Source: Streptomyces sp. Ncost-T10-10d
Lineage (GTDB): Bacteria > Actinomycetota > Actinomycetes > Streptomycetales > Streptomycetaceae
Length of the DNA: 64,000 nucleotides
Direction of reading: 5' to 3'
Assembly (NCBI RefSeq): GCF_900091955.1
Contig: NZ_FMDF01000073.1
Location: 124,001 to 188,000, forward strand
Shown here: positions 43,648 through 52,431 of the stretch, in pieces
Numbering within the stretch: position 1 is the stretch's first letter
How the letters are laid out: each line of letters starts with the position of its first letter
The notes under the pieces: model-generated
The model's input: the letters and a program-made list of their open reading frames with translations, nothing else
Told to the model about the DNA's origin: nothing
Databases searched by the model: none
Program-made: the position numbers and the translations under genes

Positions 43648-44001
43648 CGTGCACGTCACACGCTGCCGCTGCAGCAGGTCCTGTCGGAGCCGACGTGGGA
43701 TCGCGGCTGACGGACGCGGAGCGGCGGGGGCTGACCGCGCTCTTCCGGTCGGACGTGAACCCCTGCGGCACCTTCCGTCTGGACATGGACGCCCGGCTCG
43801 ACCCGGGGTCGGCCGTGGCTGTGCCCCATCCTCGTACCCCGGCGGGTGCCGCCATCCGATCAGCCACAGAGCTGCGACGAATGACGTGCCGGCCTCACCG
43901 ACGTTCGCATGAACGAGGCCGCCTGGCGGGCGCGCGACGGGGTCGGCTCAGGTTGAAAGATCGGGCGGGGGCACCACTGGCTGTGACCTCAGGACAGCTG
44001 T
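43648..44001. other. Degenerate stretch without a gene
   Basis: 354 bp between the truncated hydrolase and the MarR-like gene. Open frames exist on the plus strand but have the composition of shadows. It is probably debris of deletions. Confidence 0.45.
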
Positions 44002-44757
44002 CTATCCGCGATCCGAACCCGGCGTAGCACTGCCGCCTGAGCTCGCTTCGGGTTTCGTGTAGAGGACCTCTCGGACCTGCTCCGCGGCGCGGAGGATGCT
44101 CTCGCTGATGAAGTCGCTGAAGCGGGCGATGTTCTCCAGGCGGGCGGCGGCCGGGGTGCCGCGGCCGAGGACGCCGACGCCCTGCCGTGCGGTCTCGGCG
44201 ACCTGGGCGACGCCGCGGGCGCTGGCGATCGTCGACTGGTACCAGACGTCGTTGTCGACGAAGTAGCGCTCGCGGCGGCGTTCGTCGCGTTCCCGGCGGA
44301 TGAGGCCCTGATCTTCGAGGAACGCGATCGCCTTGGAGACGGACGCCGGGCTGACCTGGAGGTGCTGGACGAGTTCGGACGCGGTGAGGCTGCCCGCGTC
44401 GGCGATAAAGAGGCAGGTCAGCACCCGAGCCGTCATCTTGGGCAGGCCCTGTTGCATCAGGAGGGTGGTGAACGCCTCTTCGTACTCGCGCAGGGCCTCG
44501 TCGTCGCGCCCGTGGCTCTGTGCCGGCGCCCCCTGCCCTCGGGGCGGGGTGTGCTTGCGCCGGTGGGCGCGGCGTTCGGTGGCGCGGTGGGCCAAGTCGG
44601 CGCGGTAGGCGGTGGGGCCGCCGTTGCGCATCACCTCACGCGTGATCGTCGAGGTGGGGCGGTCGAGACGTCGGGCGATCTCCGCGTAGGCGAGGCCGTC
44701 GGCCAGCCCCAGCGCGATCTGCTGGCGTTCCTGCTGGGTGAGCCTGCCTCCCGGCAT
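44002..44757 (-). CDS. MarR-like regulator with an N-terminal IS30-type HTH
   Basis: 251 residues from ATG 44757 (AAGGAG upstream). Two DNA-binding parts are seen: an N-terminal HTH_38-like segment (LTQQERQQIALGLADGLAYAEIARRL, about 6-40), of the kind found in IS30 transposases, and a central winged helix (SLTASELVQHLQVSPASVSKAIAFLEDQGLIRRE, about 125-160) of MarR/GbsR type. The C-terminus is helical. It is divergent from the DUF4097 gene across an AT-rich region with repeated TGCAACG motifs. Confidence 0.8.
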   Translation of the reverse strand: MPGGRLTQQERQQIALGLADGLAYAEIARRLDRPTSTITREVMRNGGPTAYRADLAHRATERRAHRRKHTPPRGQGAPAQSHGRDDEALREYEEAFTTLLMQQGLPKMTARVLTCLFIADAGSLTASELVQHLQVSPASVSKAIAFLEDQGLIRRERDERRRERYFVDNDVWYQSTIASARGVAQVAETARQGVGVLGRGTPAAARLENIARFSDFISESILRAAEQVREVLYTKPEASSGGSATPGSDRG

Positions 44758-44821
44758 CGCGGTCTCCTTCGCGGTCTTTCGTGGCCCTGGTCTCTCCAGC
44801 ATAGCATTCACATCCAATCCA

Positions 44822-44946
44822 TTGCAACGAACCGGATGGAGGTTGTTGCGTTAAACTTGGGGTCATTGCAACGATATATCGGCCTTCACCTGTGTTTATT
44901 GTAAGTATGCGCAACGACTGTGTTGCTGGATCTTTGAATGCAACGT
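44822..44946. promoter_or_regulatory. Divergent promoter with repeated TGCAACG motifs
   Basis: The AT-rich gap between the MarR-like and DUF4097 genes contains TTGCAACGA (44822), TTGTTGCG (44843, inverse), TTGCAACGA (44866), GCGCAACGA (44909) and TGCAACG (44939). Repeats of this sort are probable operator half-sites for the divergent regulator. Confidence 0.5.
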
Positions 44947-44984
44947 AGCGTTTCTATTGTCAGAAACAACGACTCAAGGAGTGC

Positions 44985-45656
44985 ATGATGCAGAAGTTCG
45001 ACACCCCCACCCCGGTCTCCGCCGTCCTCGACATCCCCGCGGGACGCATCCGGTTCATCGCCGCCGACCGGGCCGACACCGCGGTCGAGGTCCTGCCCGC
45101 GGACACCTCGAACGGCCGCGACATGAAGGCGGCGGAGCAGACCGAGGTCGAATACAGCGACGGCGTCCTGCGGATCACGGCCTCACCGGCGAAGAACCGG
45201 ATCCTCGGCGCTTCCGGATCCATCGAAGTGACCATCCAGCTGCCCGCCGGCTCCCGCATCGAGGCGAAGGCGGCCAGCGCCGAGTTCCGGGGCGTCGGAC
45301 GGCTCGGCGACGTCGCCTTCGAGTGTGCACAGGGCTCGGTCAAGGTCGACGAGACCGCGAGCGCCCGCCTCAACCTCCTCGCCGGCGACGTCTCGGTCGG
45401 CCGTTTGGGCGGCCCCGCGGAGATCAGCACCAAAAAGGGCGACATCCACGTCGCCGAGGCCGTGCGCGGCACGGTCGAACTGCGCACGGAGTCCGGCGAG
45501 ATCTCCGTCGGCGCCGCCCACGGAGTCTCCGCCTCCCTGGACGCCGGCACCACCTACGGCCGGATTCACAACGCGCTCAAGAACACCGAAGGCGCCGCCG
45601 GCCTGAACATCCACGCGACCACCGCCTACGGCGACATCACCGCCCGAAGCCTCTGA
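44985..45656 (+). CDS. DUF4097 (toast-rack beta-helix) protein
   Basis: 223 residues of repeating beta strands typical of DUF4097 (SGSIEVTIQLPAGSRIEAKAAS, GDVSVGRLGGPAEISTKKGD, ESGEISVGAAHGVSASLDAGTTYG). No signal peptide is seen. In Streptomyces such genes often lie between a regulator and an ABC transporter, as here. Function is unknown. The ATG is 12 bp upstream of the next gene's. Confidence 0.82.
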   Translation: MMQKFDTPTPVSAVLDIPAGRIRFIAADRADTAVEVLPADTSNGRDMKAAEQTEVEYSDGVLRITASPAKNRILGASGSIEVTIQLPAGSRIEAKAASAEFRGVGRLGDVAFECAQGSVKVDETASARLNLLAGDVSVGRLGGPAEISTKKGDIHVAEAVRGTVELRTESGEISVGAAHGVSASLDAGTTYGRIHNALKNTEGAAGLNIHATTAYGDITARSL

Positions 45657-45668
45657 GGAGCACCCATC

Positions 45669-45932
45669 ATGACCAACCTGGCCATCGCGGCGAACGGGCT
45701 GCGCAAGTCCTACGGCGACAAGGTCGTGCTCGACTGCGTCGACCTGGCCGCGCCCGAAGCAACGATCTCCTCCCTGCTCGGCCCGAACGGCGCCGGCAAG
45801 ACCACCGCTTGGCGGACCTGCACCACCTCTCCCGCAGCGGGCCTGCAGCGGTCCTGCGGGGTCTCGCGCACCGTGTCGTGCTCTCACGGCCGATGCCGTC
45901 AAGGATGTCGAACCCGCCATGGCATCACGTGA
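45669..45932 (+). pseudogene. Truncated ABC transporter ATP-binding protein
   Basis: The first 48 codons are those of a drug-exporter-type ATPase (IAANGLRKSYGDKVVLDCVDL, then Walker A LLGPNGAGKTT). After GKTTA at about 45812 the frame continues in unrelated Cys/Arg-rich sequence, with no Q-loop, signature or Walker B. A deletion evidently removed the rest of the ATPase and the permease that normally follows. Confidence 0.8.
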
Positions 45933-46000
45933 GGCAGGCTGAGGAACCGCGGGCCGAACTGTGGAGTTTCCCGGTCTCGGACGACCGGTGCGGGACGGGT

Positions 46001-46600
46001 TCAGGACGACGGAATGACGTGCGTGACCACCGTCCCCACCAGCCGGTTCAAGGTGGCTTCGGCCCGGAGACCGTTCTCGGGGCCGATGAGAACGCCGGGC
46101 AGCGTGAAGTGTTCCAGCAGCAGGCCCGTCATGGCCAGGTAGAGCACCAGGAAGGCGTCCGCATCGCCCGGCAGCCCCGCCTCCCGGTGGAACCGGGCGC
46201 TCTCGTCGAGGTTGGCACGGACGGGCCGCGTCAGCCGGTTGCGGAGCGCCGGTCGGCGAGTGGCCTCCAGGCGGAGTTCCAGCATGGCGAGGTAGCCGGT
46301 GCGGTCGTCCTCCATGCGCTGCACCAGCCATCGCATCAGGTCGGCGACCAGCTCACGCGAGGGCGTCGGGCGCATGGCCTCCTCGACCTTGGCCGGGTCC
46401 GGTGTCATCCGGACGGTGATACGGGCGGCCGCCTGCATGAACAGGTCGTCACGGTTGGCGAAGTAGTTGGACGACGTGCCCACCGGGACGCCGGCGCGTG
46501 CATCGACCGCGCGGAACGTGAGCCCTCGCGCGCCCTCGTCCGCCAGTACTTCGATGGCGGCATCGACGAGCGCTGTTCTGCGCTCGGGGTTCCTGGCCAT
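46001..46600 (-). CDS. TetR family transcriptional regulator
   Basis: 199 residues from ATG 46600 with AAGGAAGG seven bases upstream. N-terminal TetR HTH: RRTALVDAAIEVLADEGARGLTFRAVDARAGVPVGT, with SNYFANRDDLF the conserved end of the DNA-binding domain. A helical ligand domain follows. It is divergent from the reductase gene at 46726, which it probably regulates. Confidence 0.9.
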   Translation of the reverse strand: MARNPERRTALVDAAIEVLADEGARGLTFRAVDARAGVPVGTSSNYFANRDDLFMQAAARITVRMTPDPAKVEEAMRPTPSRELVADLMRWLVQRMEDDRTGYLAMLELRLEATRRPALRNRLTRPVRANLDESARFHREAGLPGDADAFLVLYLAMTGLLLEHFTLPGVLIGPENGLRAEATLNRLVGTVVTHVIPSS

Positions 46601-46655
46601 GCGTATGCCTTCCTTGATCTTCTTCTTCGGCTCTTCCACGGAAAAGGATTGCTTA

Positions 46656-46691
46656 ACCACTACAGATGAAGCACTCTAGGTGAAGTGGTTG
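46656..46691. promoter_or_regulatory. Possible TetR operator
   Basis: Inverted repeat AACCACT (46656-46662) / AGTGGTT (46685-46691) with a 22-bp spacer in the 125-bp gap between the divergent TetR and reductase genes. The spacer holds partly repeated ATGAAGCACT/GTGAAGTGG. Confidence 0.45.
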
Positions 46692-46725
46692 CGGCTCGGA
46701 TACGCCGCAACGGAACGGGGATCCT

Positions 46726-47310
46726 GTGCGCAAGCTGACCTACTTCATCGCCTGCTCCATCGACGGTTTCATCGGAGACCCGAGCGGTGACGCGTCGTCC
46801 ATGTATCAGTTCGTGAACGAGGAGTTCCTTGAGTTCCTGAAAACGCAGTACCCGGAGACGATTTCGGCCGAGGGCCGCAAGCTGCTCGGCTTTCACGGAG
46901 TCGAGAACCAGCAGTTCGACACTGTGATCCAGGGGCGGGCCAGCTATCAACTGGCGCTGGATGTCAACATCACCAGTCCGTACGCCCAGCTGCGAGAGAT
47001 CGTCGCTTCGCGGACCCTCAAGGAGTCACCCGACCCGAATGTCGAGCTCGTCTCCGACGACGTGGTCGCAAGGGTCCGGAAACTCAAGGCGGAGAACAGC
47101 AAGCTCGGGATCTGGCTCTGTGGTGGCTCCCAGCTCGCCGGAGAGCTGATCGAGGAGATCGACGAGCTGGTGATCAAGACGTATCCGCTGGTCTATGGAT
47201 CGGGCATGCCGATGTTCGGATCGGATTTCGCGCCCACCGTGTTCGCGCTGGACTCGGTTCGTGTCTTCGACAACGGCGCCCTGGTCAGAGCCTATAGCCG
47301 GACGCGCTGA
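46726..47310 (+). CDS. DHFR/RibD C-terminal domain family reductase
   Basis: 194 residues from GTG 46726. RibD_C fold: RKLTYFIACSIDGFIGDPSGD at the N-terminus, TVIQGRASYQLAL in the middle, GIWLCGGSQLAGELIEEIDELVI with the NADPH-binding GG, and a C-terminal strand pair. Many such stand-alone proteins lie next to regulators in actinomycetes; the substrate is not known. It is probably controlled by the divergent TetR protein. Confidence 0.85.
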   Translation: MRKLTYFIACSIDGFIGDPSGDASSMYQFVNEEFLEFLKTQYPETISAEGRKLLGFHGVENQQFDTVIQGRASYQLALDVNITSPYAQLREIVASRTLKESPDPNVELVSDDVVARVRKLKAENSKLGIWLCGGSQLAGELIEEIDELVIKTYPLVYGSGMPMFGSDFAPTVFALDSVRVFDNGALVRAYSRTR

Positions 47311-47397
47311 CCGGTCGTTGGTGGCGATGGCGGGATGCGGTCCCGGTGCCGTGAAATGCGCTCGCCACAGCTCGGGTTCGGCGGGTAGTTGTTGAGC

Positions 47398-48780
47398 ATG
47401 ACCTCCGCATCTGAACAGTTGCTCCCCGGTACGCAGCGGGCCCTGCTGCACCGCATCGCCACCGCACAGTCGGAAGGCCGGGCACCTTCGCTCGTCGCCG
47501 CAGTACAGAGACAGGGACAGATCGCCTGGAGTGGCTCCCGCAGCTGCGTGGACGGCCATGCTCCCGACGCGGACACCCAGTTCAGGATCGGCTCAATCAC
47601 CAAAACGTTCACGGCAGTGCTGGTTCTGCGGCTGCGCGACGAGGGACTTCTGGATCTGGACGACCCGCTGGAGAAGCATCTGCCCGGGACGGGCGTCGGT
47701 GGAGTCACTGTCCACCAACTCCTGGGCCACAGCGCGGGACTGGGTGCCGAGGCGCCCGCACCCTGGTGGGAGAGGACGCCGGGAACGCTGCGGCCCGAGC
47801 TTGCCGATGTACTGGGTGAGCAGACGCGGATGCACACTCCGGGTCGCCGACACCACTACTCGAACCCTGGCTACACACTGCTGGGCGCGCTGGTCGAGAA
47901 GGTGCGTGGGGCGAGCTGGGCCGAGGTGCTTCGGCGCGAGATCCTGGAACCGCTGGGCATGCACCGCACGAGCCCCCAGCCGCAGGCGCCGCACGCAGGC
48001 GGCTGGGCCGTGCATCCCTGGGCGGATGTCATGCTGCCCGAGCCGACCGAGGATCTCGGACTGATGGCCCCGGCCGGCCAGCTCTGGTCCACCACCGGCG
48101 ACCTCCTCCGCTTCGCGGCCCTTCTCGCAGAGGGGGATGACCGGGTGCTCTGTGCCGCCTCCGTGAAGCAGATGCGCGAACCGTCCGCTCCGACCGAGTC
48201 CGGCGACTGGGACTCCCATTACGGCCTGGGTCTCCAGCTCGTACGGAGGGACGGCCGCACGCTCTTCGGGCACACAGGCTCGCTGCCCGGCTTCCTGGCC
48301 GCCCTGTGGGTCGACGTCGAGGACGATGTGGCGGCCGTCGTTCTCACCAACACCACGTCGGGACTGATTGTCGGCGGTGTCGCCGCCGACCTCGTAAAGA
48401 TCGTCGCCGAGGCCGAGCCTCGTATTCCGGAGCCCTGGCGCCCGCTGCCCGAGGCGGACACGGAGCTGCTCGCGTTGACCGGTCCCTGGTACTGGGGCAC
48501 AAGCACGCACATCCTGCGATTGACCTCGGACGGGGGGCTGGACCTTCAGCCCCTGCGTGGCAATGGCCGCGGCGCCCGATTCACCGCACAGCCCGACGGC
48601 ACCTGGGTCGGTCTCAACGGCTATTACGCGGGGGAGACGTTGCGTTTCGTCCGGAACGGCGACGGCAGTGTGAACCATCTCGATCTGGGTTCGTTCGTCT
48701 TCACACGGGAGCCGTACGACGCCACAGCGGCCGTTCCCGGCGGTGTGGACGAGGGCGGATGGCGGGGCCTCGGAGCCTGA
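47398..48780 (+). CDS. Serine hydrolase (class C beta-lactamase / D-alanyl-D-alanine carboxypeptidase-like)
   Basis: 460 residues from ATG 47398. The beta-lactamase fold motifs are in order: SITK (FRIGSITKTF, about residue 66), YSN (HHYSNPGYTL, about 157) and HTG (FGHTGSLPG, about 291). A C-terminal beta domain of 130 residues follows. No signal peptide, so it is probably cytoplasmic. It is the first gene after the variable region that resumes conserved Streptomyces order. It ends just before a parS site. Confidence 0.9.
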   Translation: MTSASEQLLPGTQRALLHRIATAQSEGRAPSLVAAVQRQGQIAWSGSRSCVDGHAPDADTQFRIGSITKTFTAVLVLRLRDEGLLDLDDPLEKHLPGTGVGGVTVHQLLGHSAGLGAEAPAPWWERTPGTLRPELADVLGEQTRMHTPGRRHHYSNPGYTLLGALVEKVRGASWAEVLRREILEPLGMHRTSPQPQAPHAGGWAVHPWADVMLPEPTEDLGLMAPAGQLWSTTGDLLRFAALLAEGDDRVLCAASVKQMREPSAPTESGDWDSHYGLGLQLVRRDGRTLFGHTGSLPGFLAALWVDVEDDVAAVVLTNTTSGLIVGGVAADLVKIVAEAEPRIPEPWRPLPEADTELLALTGPWYWGTSTHILRLTSDGGLDLQPLRGNGRGARFTAQPDGTWVGLNGYYAGETLRFVRNGDGSVNHLDLGSFVFTREPYDATAAVPGGVDEGGWRGLGA

Positions 48781-48787
48781 GCACCAC

Positions 48788-48801
48788 GTTTCACGTGAAA
48801 C
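48788..48801. other. parS: parS site, copy 4
   Basis: Perfect GTTTCACGTGAAAC in the 39-bp gap between the convergent serine hydrolase and winged-helix genes. Confidence 0.9.
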
Positions 48802-48819
48802 GGGAGGGGGCGGGCCGGC

Positions 48820-49983
48820 TCAGGCCGTCAACTCCCGTTCCAGTGGGGTACGGAAGCGTGGAGTGATCCGTGCTTGGCCCATCCATTGCGACAGCCGGGA
48901 TGCTTCTGCCTCGACCAAGGCGGTGGCATCCCTGCTGACGTCGGACAGCAGCCGCCAGACCGGCTCACCATCCGCCCGCTGTGCCCAGCCGCCCACGATC
49001 TCGCCGTTCCACCACACTGTCGGGCCGATATTGCCGGACCGGTCGAAGAGCGCCTTCCGATGCCCGTCAGGGAGGTGGAAGCTGCGATCGGCCCAGCCCA
49101 TCGCGCTGGGGTCGAGTGCCGGAAGCAGCGCGACCCAGGTTTCCAGGGCCGGTTCCGGCTCCAGGTCCTCCGGCAGGACCCATCCCACGGTGCCGTCGTC
49201 GAGCCGAACCCCCTCGGCTCCGACGGCTTCCAGTGCCTTGCGGACCGGGCCCAGCGCCCAGCCCGTCCACCACTTGAGATCGGCCTCGGTCGCCGGGCCG
49301 TAGGAGCAGAGCCAGCGCCGGGCCAGCTCCGCCTGTGCCCGTGCGGGTTCCTCGAACGGCAATGGCTCGGACGTGGTCCAGCGGAACTGGCTGGAGGTCC
49401 AGGAACCGCGTGGACGGTCCCGGCGGATGCGGCCTTCGGCTGCCAGGATCCGGATGACGCGGGAGGCGACGCCCTGCACTCCCTCGTACTTTTTGCCGGG
49501 AAAGACTGTGATTTTGGTACGCAGGTCAGCCACGGCGGCGGAGAGCTCGCTGCCGGTGACGGGACCGCGGGCCGCCAGGGCTGCAAGGGTCTTCCGTTCG
49601 GTGTCGGCGAGCCAACGCTCGTCCAGTCCATTGCCGTCGTCCGCCAAATGCTTGAGGAAGGTGCGGCGTTCCTTGGCGGCCACGGCACGGGCATTGGACG
49701 CGTCTACGTGCGGGGCGAGTTCCTGCGATACGACGAAGAGGGTGTTGCGCATGGAGAGTTGCCGGACCAGAGAGACGTCTTCGTAGAGAGCCCGCTCCAC
49801 TGCGACGACGCTTGCCTCGGACATCCGGGCGCACGCGGAAAGAAAGACGGTGGCGGCGTCGGTGGCGTGCAGAGCGACGACCGCATCGGCCACCGACACC
49901 GGCGACGCGGTCCGTACGGACGGGGCCAGGAGATGTCGCCGCCCGAGCCTGATCCTGCGCTGTTCGTCACTGATGCGGTGCAC
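48820..49983 (-). CDS. Winged helix DNA-binding domain protein (AlkZ/HTH_42 family)
   Basis: 387 residues from GTG 49983. HTH_42 (PF06224) family, which includes the AlkZ DNA glycosylase that unhooks crosslinks and protects antibiotic producers. Visible family blocks: VADAVVALHATDAATVFLSA, ERALYEDVSLVRQLSMRNTLFVV, RPRGSWTSSQFRW, and LLPALDPSAMGW near 280. Glycosylase activity is a family inference; many members are uncharacterised. It converges on the serine hydrolase. Confidence 0.82.
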   Translation of the reverse strand: MHRISDEQRRIRLGRRHLLAPSVRTASPVSVADAVVALHATDAATVFLSACARMSEASVVAVERALYEDVSLVRQLSMRNTLFVVSQELAPHVDASNARAVAAKERRTFLKHLADDGNGLDERWLADTERKTLAALAARGPVTGSELSAAVADLRTKITVFPGKKYEGVQGVASRVIRILAAEGRIRRDRPRGSWTSSQFRWTTSEPLPFEEPARAQAELARRWLCSYGPATEADLKWWTGWALGPVRKALEAVGAEGVRLDDGTVGWVLPEDLEPEPALETWVALLPALDPSAMGWADRSFHLPDGHRKALFDRSGNIGPTVWWNGEIVGGWAQRADGEPVWRLLSDVSRDATALVEAEASRLSQWMGQARITPRFRTPLERELTA

Positions 49984-50011
49984 GGGCAACCTCTCGGACT
50001 CCGGACTACGA

Positions 50012-50464
50012 TCAGAGCGCGAGCTTGAAGCCCACGTGGCTGGCGCTGAAACCCAGCCGCTCGTAGAAACGATGAGCATCGGTCCGGGTCGCATCGGACG
50101 TCAACTGGACCAACTGGCAGTCCCGGCGCCGGGATTCGTCCACGGCCCACTCGATCAGCTGGGTGCCGAGGCCGCTGCCGCGCTCGTCGGCGTGGATGCG
50201 GACGCCTTCGATGACCGAACGGGTGGAGCCGCGCCGGGACAGTCCAGGGATCACCGTCAGCTGCAGGGTTCCGACGACGCGGCCCTCGCGCACGGCGACG
50301 ATCACGTGCTGGTTCGGGTCGTCGGCCAGCTGCCGGAATGCGGCGCGGTAAGGGGTGAGGTCGTCCGGCGACTCACGCTGTGCACCCAGCGGATCATCGG
50401 CGAGCATGGCCACGATTGCGGGGACGTCGGCGAGGGCCGCGGGACGTATTTCCAGATCGCTCAT
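50012..50464 (-). CDS. GNAT family N-acetyltransferase
   Basis: 150 residues. The acetyl-CoA motif A is GVRIHADERGSGLGTQLIEWAVDESRRRDC (about 88-117), followed by HRFYERLGFSASHVGFKL. This is a single-domain GNAT; substrate unknown. It ends 28 bp upstream of the winged-helix start, so the two may be co-transcribed. Confidence 0.9.
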   Translation of the reverse strand: MSDLEIRPAALADVPAIVAMLADDPLGAQRESPDDLTPYRAAFRQLADDPNQHVIVAVREGRVVGTLQLTVIPGLSRRGSTRSVIEGVRIHADERGSGLGTQLIEWAVDESRRRDCQLVQLTSDATRTDAHRFYERLGFSASHVGFKLAL

Positions 50465-50546
50465 AATCGGCAGAGTACGCAGATCACGTGGACGATGCGG
50501 GGATCACACGGCCTGCTCGGCGAACTCTCAGCGGCTGCGCGGCAGC

Positions 50547-51014
50547 TCACGCGACCTGTGCGGGGGCCTTCAGCTCTTCGACCGCCCTGACGAGTGGGGC
50601 CAGCTCAGGATTTTTGGCGGCTTCGTCGAGTGCGGCGCGCAGCGCGGTGTCATTGGTCGGCCGGGCTTCGGCGAGCAGGCTGAGCCCGGCCTCGGTGACA
50701 TCGGTGTAGATGCCGCGGCGATCGGTGTCGCAGAGATACCGGGTCAGCAGTCCGCGGTCCTCGAGGCGGGTGACCAGGCGGGTGGTGGCGCTCTGGCTGA
50801 GCACGACGGCGTCCGCGACCTGCTTCATCTGAAGATGGCCGCCGGCACCGTTGTGCTGCCTGCTCAAGACGTCGAGCAGGGAGTACTCCCGCACGCTGAG
50901 ACCGTGCCCGGCCTGCAGCGCCCGCTCGATACGGGCCTCGATATTCCCGTGAAGCAAGGAGAGGGCGCACCAGCCCTGGGAGAGAGCGGTCAGTGCGGGG
51001 TCTGTAGCTGTCAT
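50547..51014 (-). CDS. MarR family regulator
   Basis: 155 residues with a MarR winged helix: LSVREYSLLDVLSRQ, MKQVADAVVLSQSATTRLVTRLEDRGLLTR and the wing DTDRRGIYTDVTEAG. It is divergent from the MFS gene, and an AT-rich repeat region lies between. It probably represses the MFS exporter. Confidence 0.92.
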   Translation of the reverse strand: MTATDPALTALSQGWCALSLLHGNIEARIERALQAGHGLSVREYSLLDVLSRQHNGAGGHLQMKQVADAVVLSQSATTRLVTRLEDRGLLTRYLCDTDRRGIYTDVTEAGLSLLAEARPTNDTALRAALDEAAKNPELAPLVRAVEELKAPAQVA

Positions 51015-51079
51015 GGGTCTCTCCTCCGTCTAGGAGCTGCTTGCGTCCAGGATAGGCGACGCTCGCAATAGCCCGCGTT

Positions 51080-51106
51080 TGCAATTAATCGGCGTCTGCA
51101 ATTATT
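51080..51106. promoter_or_regulatory. Likely MarR operator
   Basis: Two direct copies TGCAATTAAT (51080-51089) and TGCAATTATT (51097-51106), 17 bp apart, in the 140-bp divergent gap. A further partial match CGCAATAGCC lies at 51064. MarR proteins often bind TTGCAATT-type boxes. Confidence 0.6.
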
Positions 51107-51154
51107 GTGGACGCTCGTAAGGTGCAGATGCAATCGTCAGGGAAGGTGAAGCCC

Positions 51155-52372
51155 ATGCCGCTCGCGCTCCTCGCCCTCGCCATCGGGGCTTTCGGTATCG
51201 GAACCACCGAGTTCGTGATCATGGGGTTGCTCCCCGAGGTTGCTGCGGACTTCCAGGTCTCGATCCCTACCGCAGGATTCCTCGTCACGGGATACGCCCT
51301 CGGTGTCGTCCTGGGCGCACCGCTGATGACGGTCCTCGGCACCCACGTCACCCGTAAGCGCATGCTCATGCTGCTGATGGGGCTGTTCGTCGTGGGCAAC
51401 GTGGTCTCCGCCGTCGCCCCGGTCTTCGGCGTGATGGTCGTCGGCCGCGTGATCGCCTCGCTCGCCCACGGTGCCTTCTTCGGCATCGGATCGGTCGTGG
51501 CGGCCGATCTGGTTGCCCCGCAGAAAAAGGCCGGCGCGATCGCCATGATGTTCACGGGCCTCACCGTCGCCAATGTCGTCGGTGTGCCGCTGGGCACCTA
51601 CATCGGACAGAGCGTCGGCTGGCGGACGACATTCTTCGTCGTCGCCGCGCTCGGTGTCATCGGCCTTCTCGGTGTGGCCAGGCTCATCCCCGAACAGCCC
51701 CGCCCCGAGGGCGTACGGCTCCGCCACGAGCTGGCAGCGTTCCGCAACGTGCAGGTCCTGCTCGCCATGGCGATGACCGTGCTCGGCTTCGGCGGAGTCT
51801 TCGCCGCGATCACCTACATCACCCCGATGATGACCGAGATCGCCGGATACTCCGCGTCCTCCGTCACCTGGCTCCTGGTCCTCTTCGGGCTGGGCATGGT
51901 GGGTGGAAATCTGCTCGGCGGCAAGTTCGCCGACCGCCATCTGATGCCGATGCTGTATGTGTCGCTCGGAGCCCTCGCCGTGGTTCTGGCGCTGTTCACC
52001 CTGACCGCCCACAACAAGATCGCAGCGGCTGTCACCATCGTTCTGATCGGGGGCCTGGGCTTCGCCACAGTGCCGCCGCTGCAGAAGCGGGTGCTCGACC
52101 AGGCAGCCGGTGCTCCGACCCTCGCCTCCGCCGTCAACATCGGTGCCTTCAACCTCGGCAACGCGCTGTCGGCCTGGCTCGGTGGCCTCGTCATCGCCGC
52201 CGGCCTCGGCTACACCGCCCCCAACTGGGTCGGCGCCGCTCTGGCAGCCTCCGCCCTGGTCCTCGCGGTCGTCTCCAGCGTTCTGGAACGCCGCGGCACG
52301 GTCTCCCGGGGCCGACTCGTCGCCCAGCACACCCCTGAACCGCTCGCGACGACCCCGGCGCCCCAGCGCTGA
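51155..52372 (+). CDS. MFS drug exporter (Cmx/AraJ-like)
   Basis: About 405 residues from ATG 51155, chosen because GGAAGG lies upstream and the family begins MPLALLALAIGAFGIGTTEF (an upstream ATG at 51128 is possible). Twelve hydrophobic segments; drug-exporter hallmark FLVTGYALGVVLGAPLMT in helix 5 and GFATVPPLQKRVLDQA late in the protein, as in the DHA1 family. It is adjacent to, and divergent from, a MarR gene. Confidence 0.9.
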   Translation: MPLALLALAIGAFGIGTTEFVIMGLLPEVAADFQVSIPTAGFLVTGYALGVVLGAPLMTVLGTHVTRKRMLMLLMGLFVVGNVVSAVAPVFGVMVVGRVIASLAHGAFFGIGSVVAADLVAPQKKAGAIAMMFTGLTVANVVGVPLGTYIGQSVGWRTTFFVVAALGVIGLLGVARLIPEQPRPEGVRLRHELAAFRNVQVLLAMAMTVLGFGGVFAAITYITPMMTEIAGYSASSVTWLLVLFGLGMVGGNLLGGKFADRHLMPMLYVSLGALAVVLALFTLTAHNKIAAAVTIVLIGGLGFATVPPLQKRVLDQAAGAPTLASAVNIGAFNLGNALSAWLGGLVIAAGLGYTAPNWVGAALAASALVLAVVSSVLERRGTVSRGRLVAQHTPEPLATTPAPQR

Positions 52373-52431
52373 CCCCCCTCACGCCACTCCCCTCACACGC
52401 AGCACCACATCGCACCAAGGAGACACCCCCC

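Noticed and set aside
45813..46000. Further reading frame after the truncated ABC ATPase
   Set aside because: Frames here overlap and change without motifs; a possible fragment (ADLHHLSRSGPAAVLRG) could not be assigned to any family.
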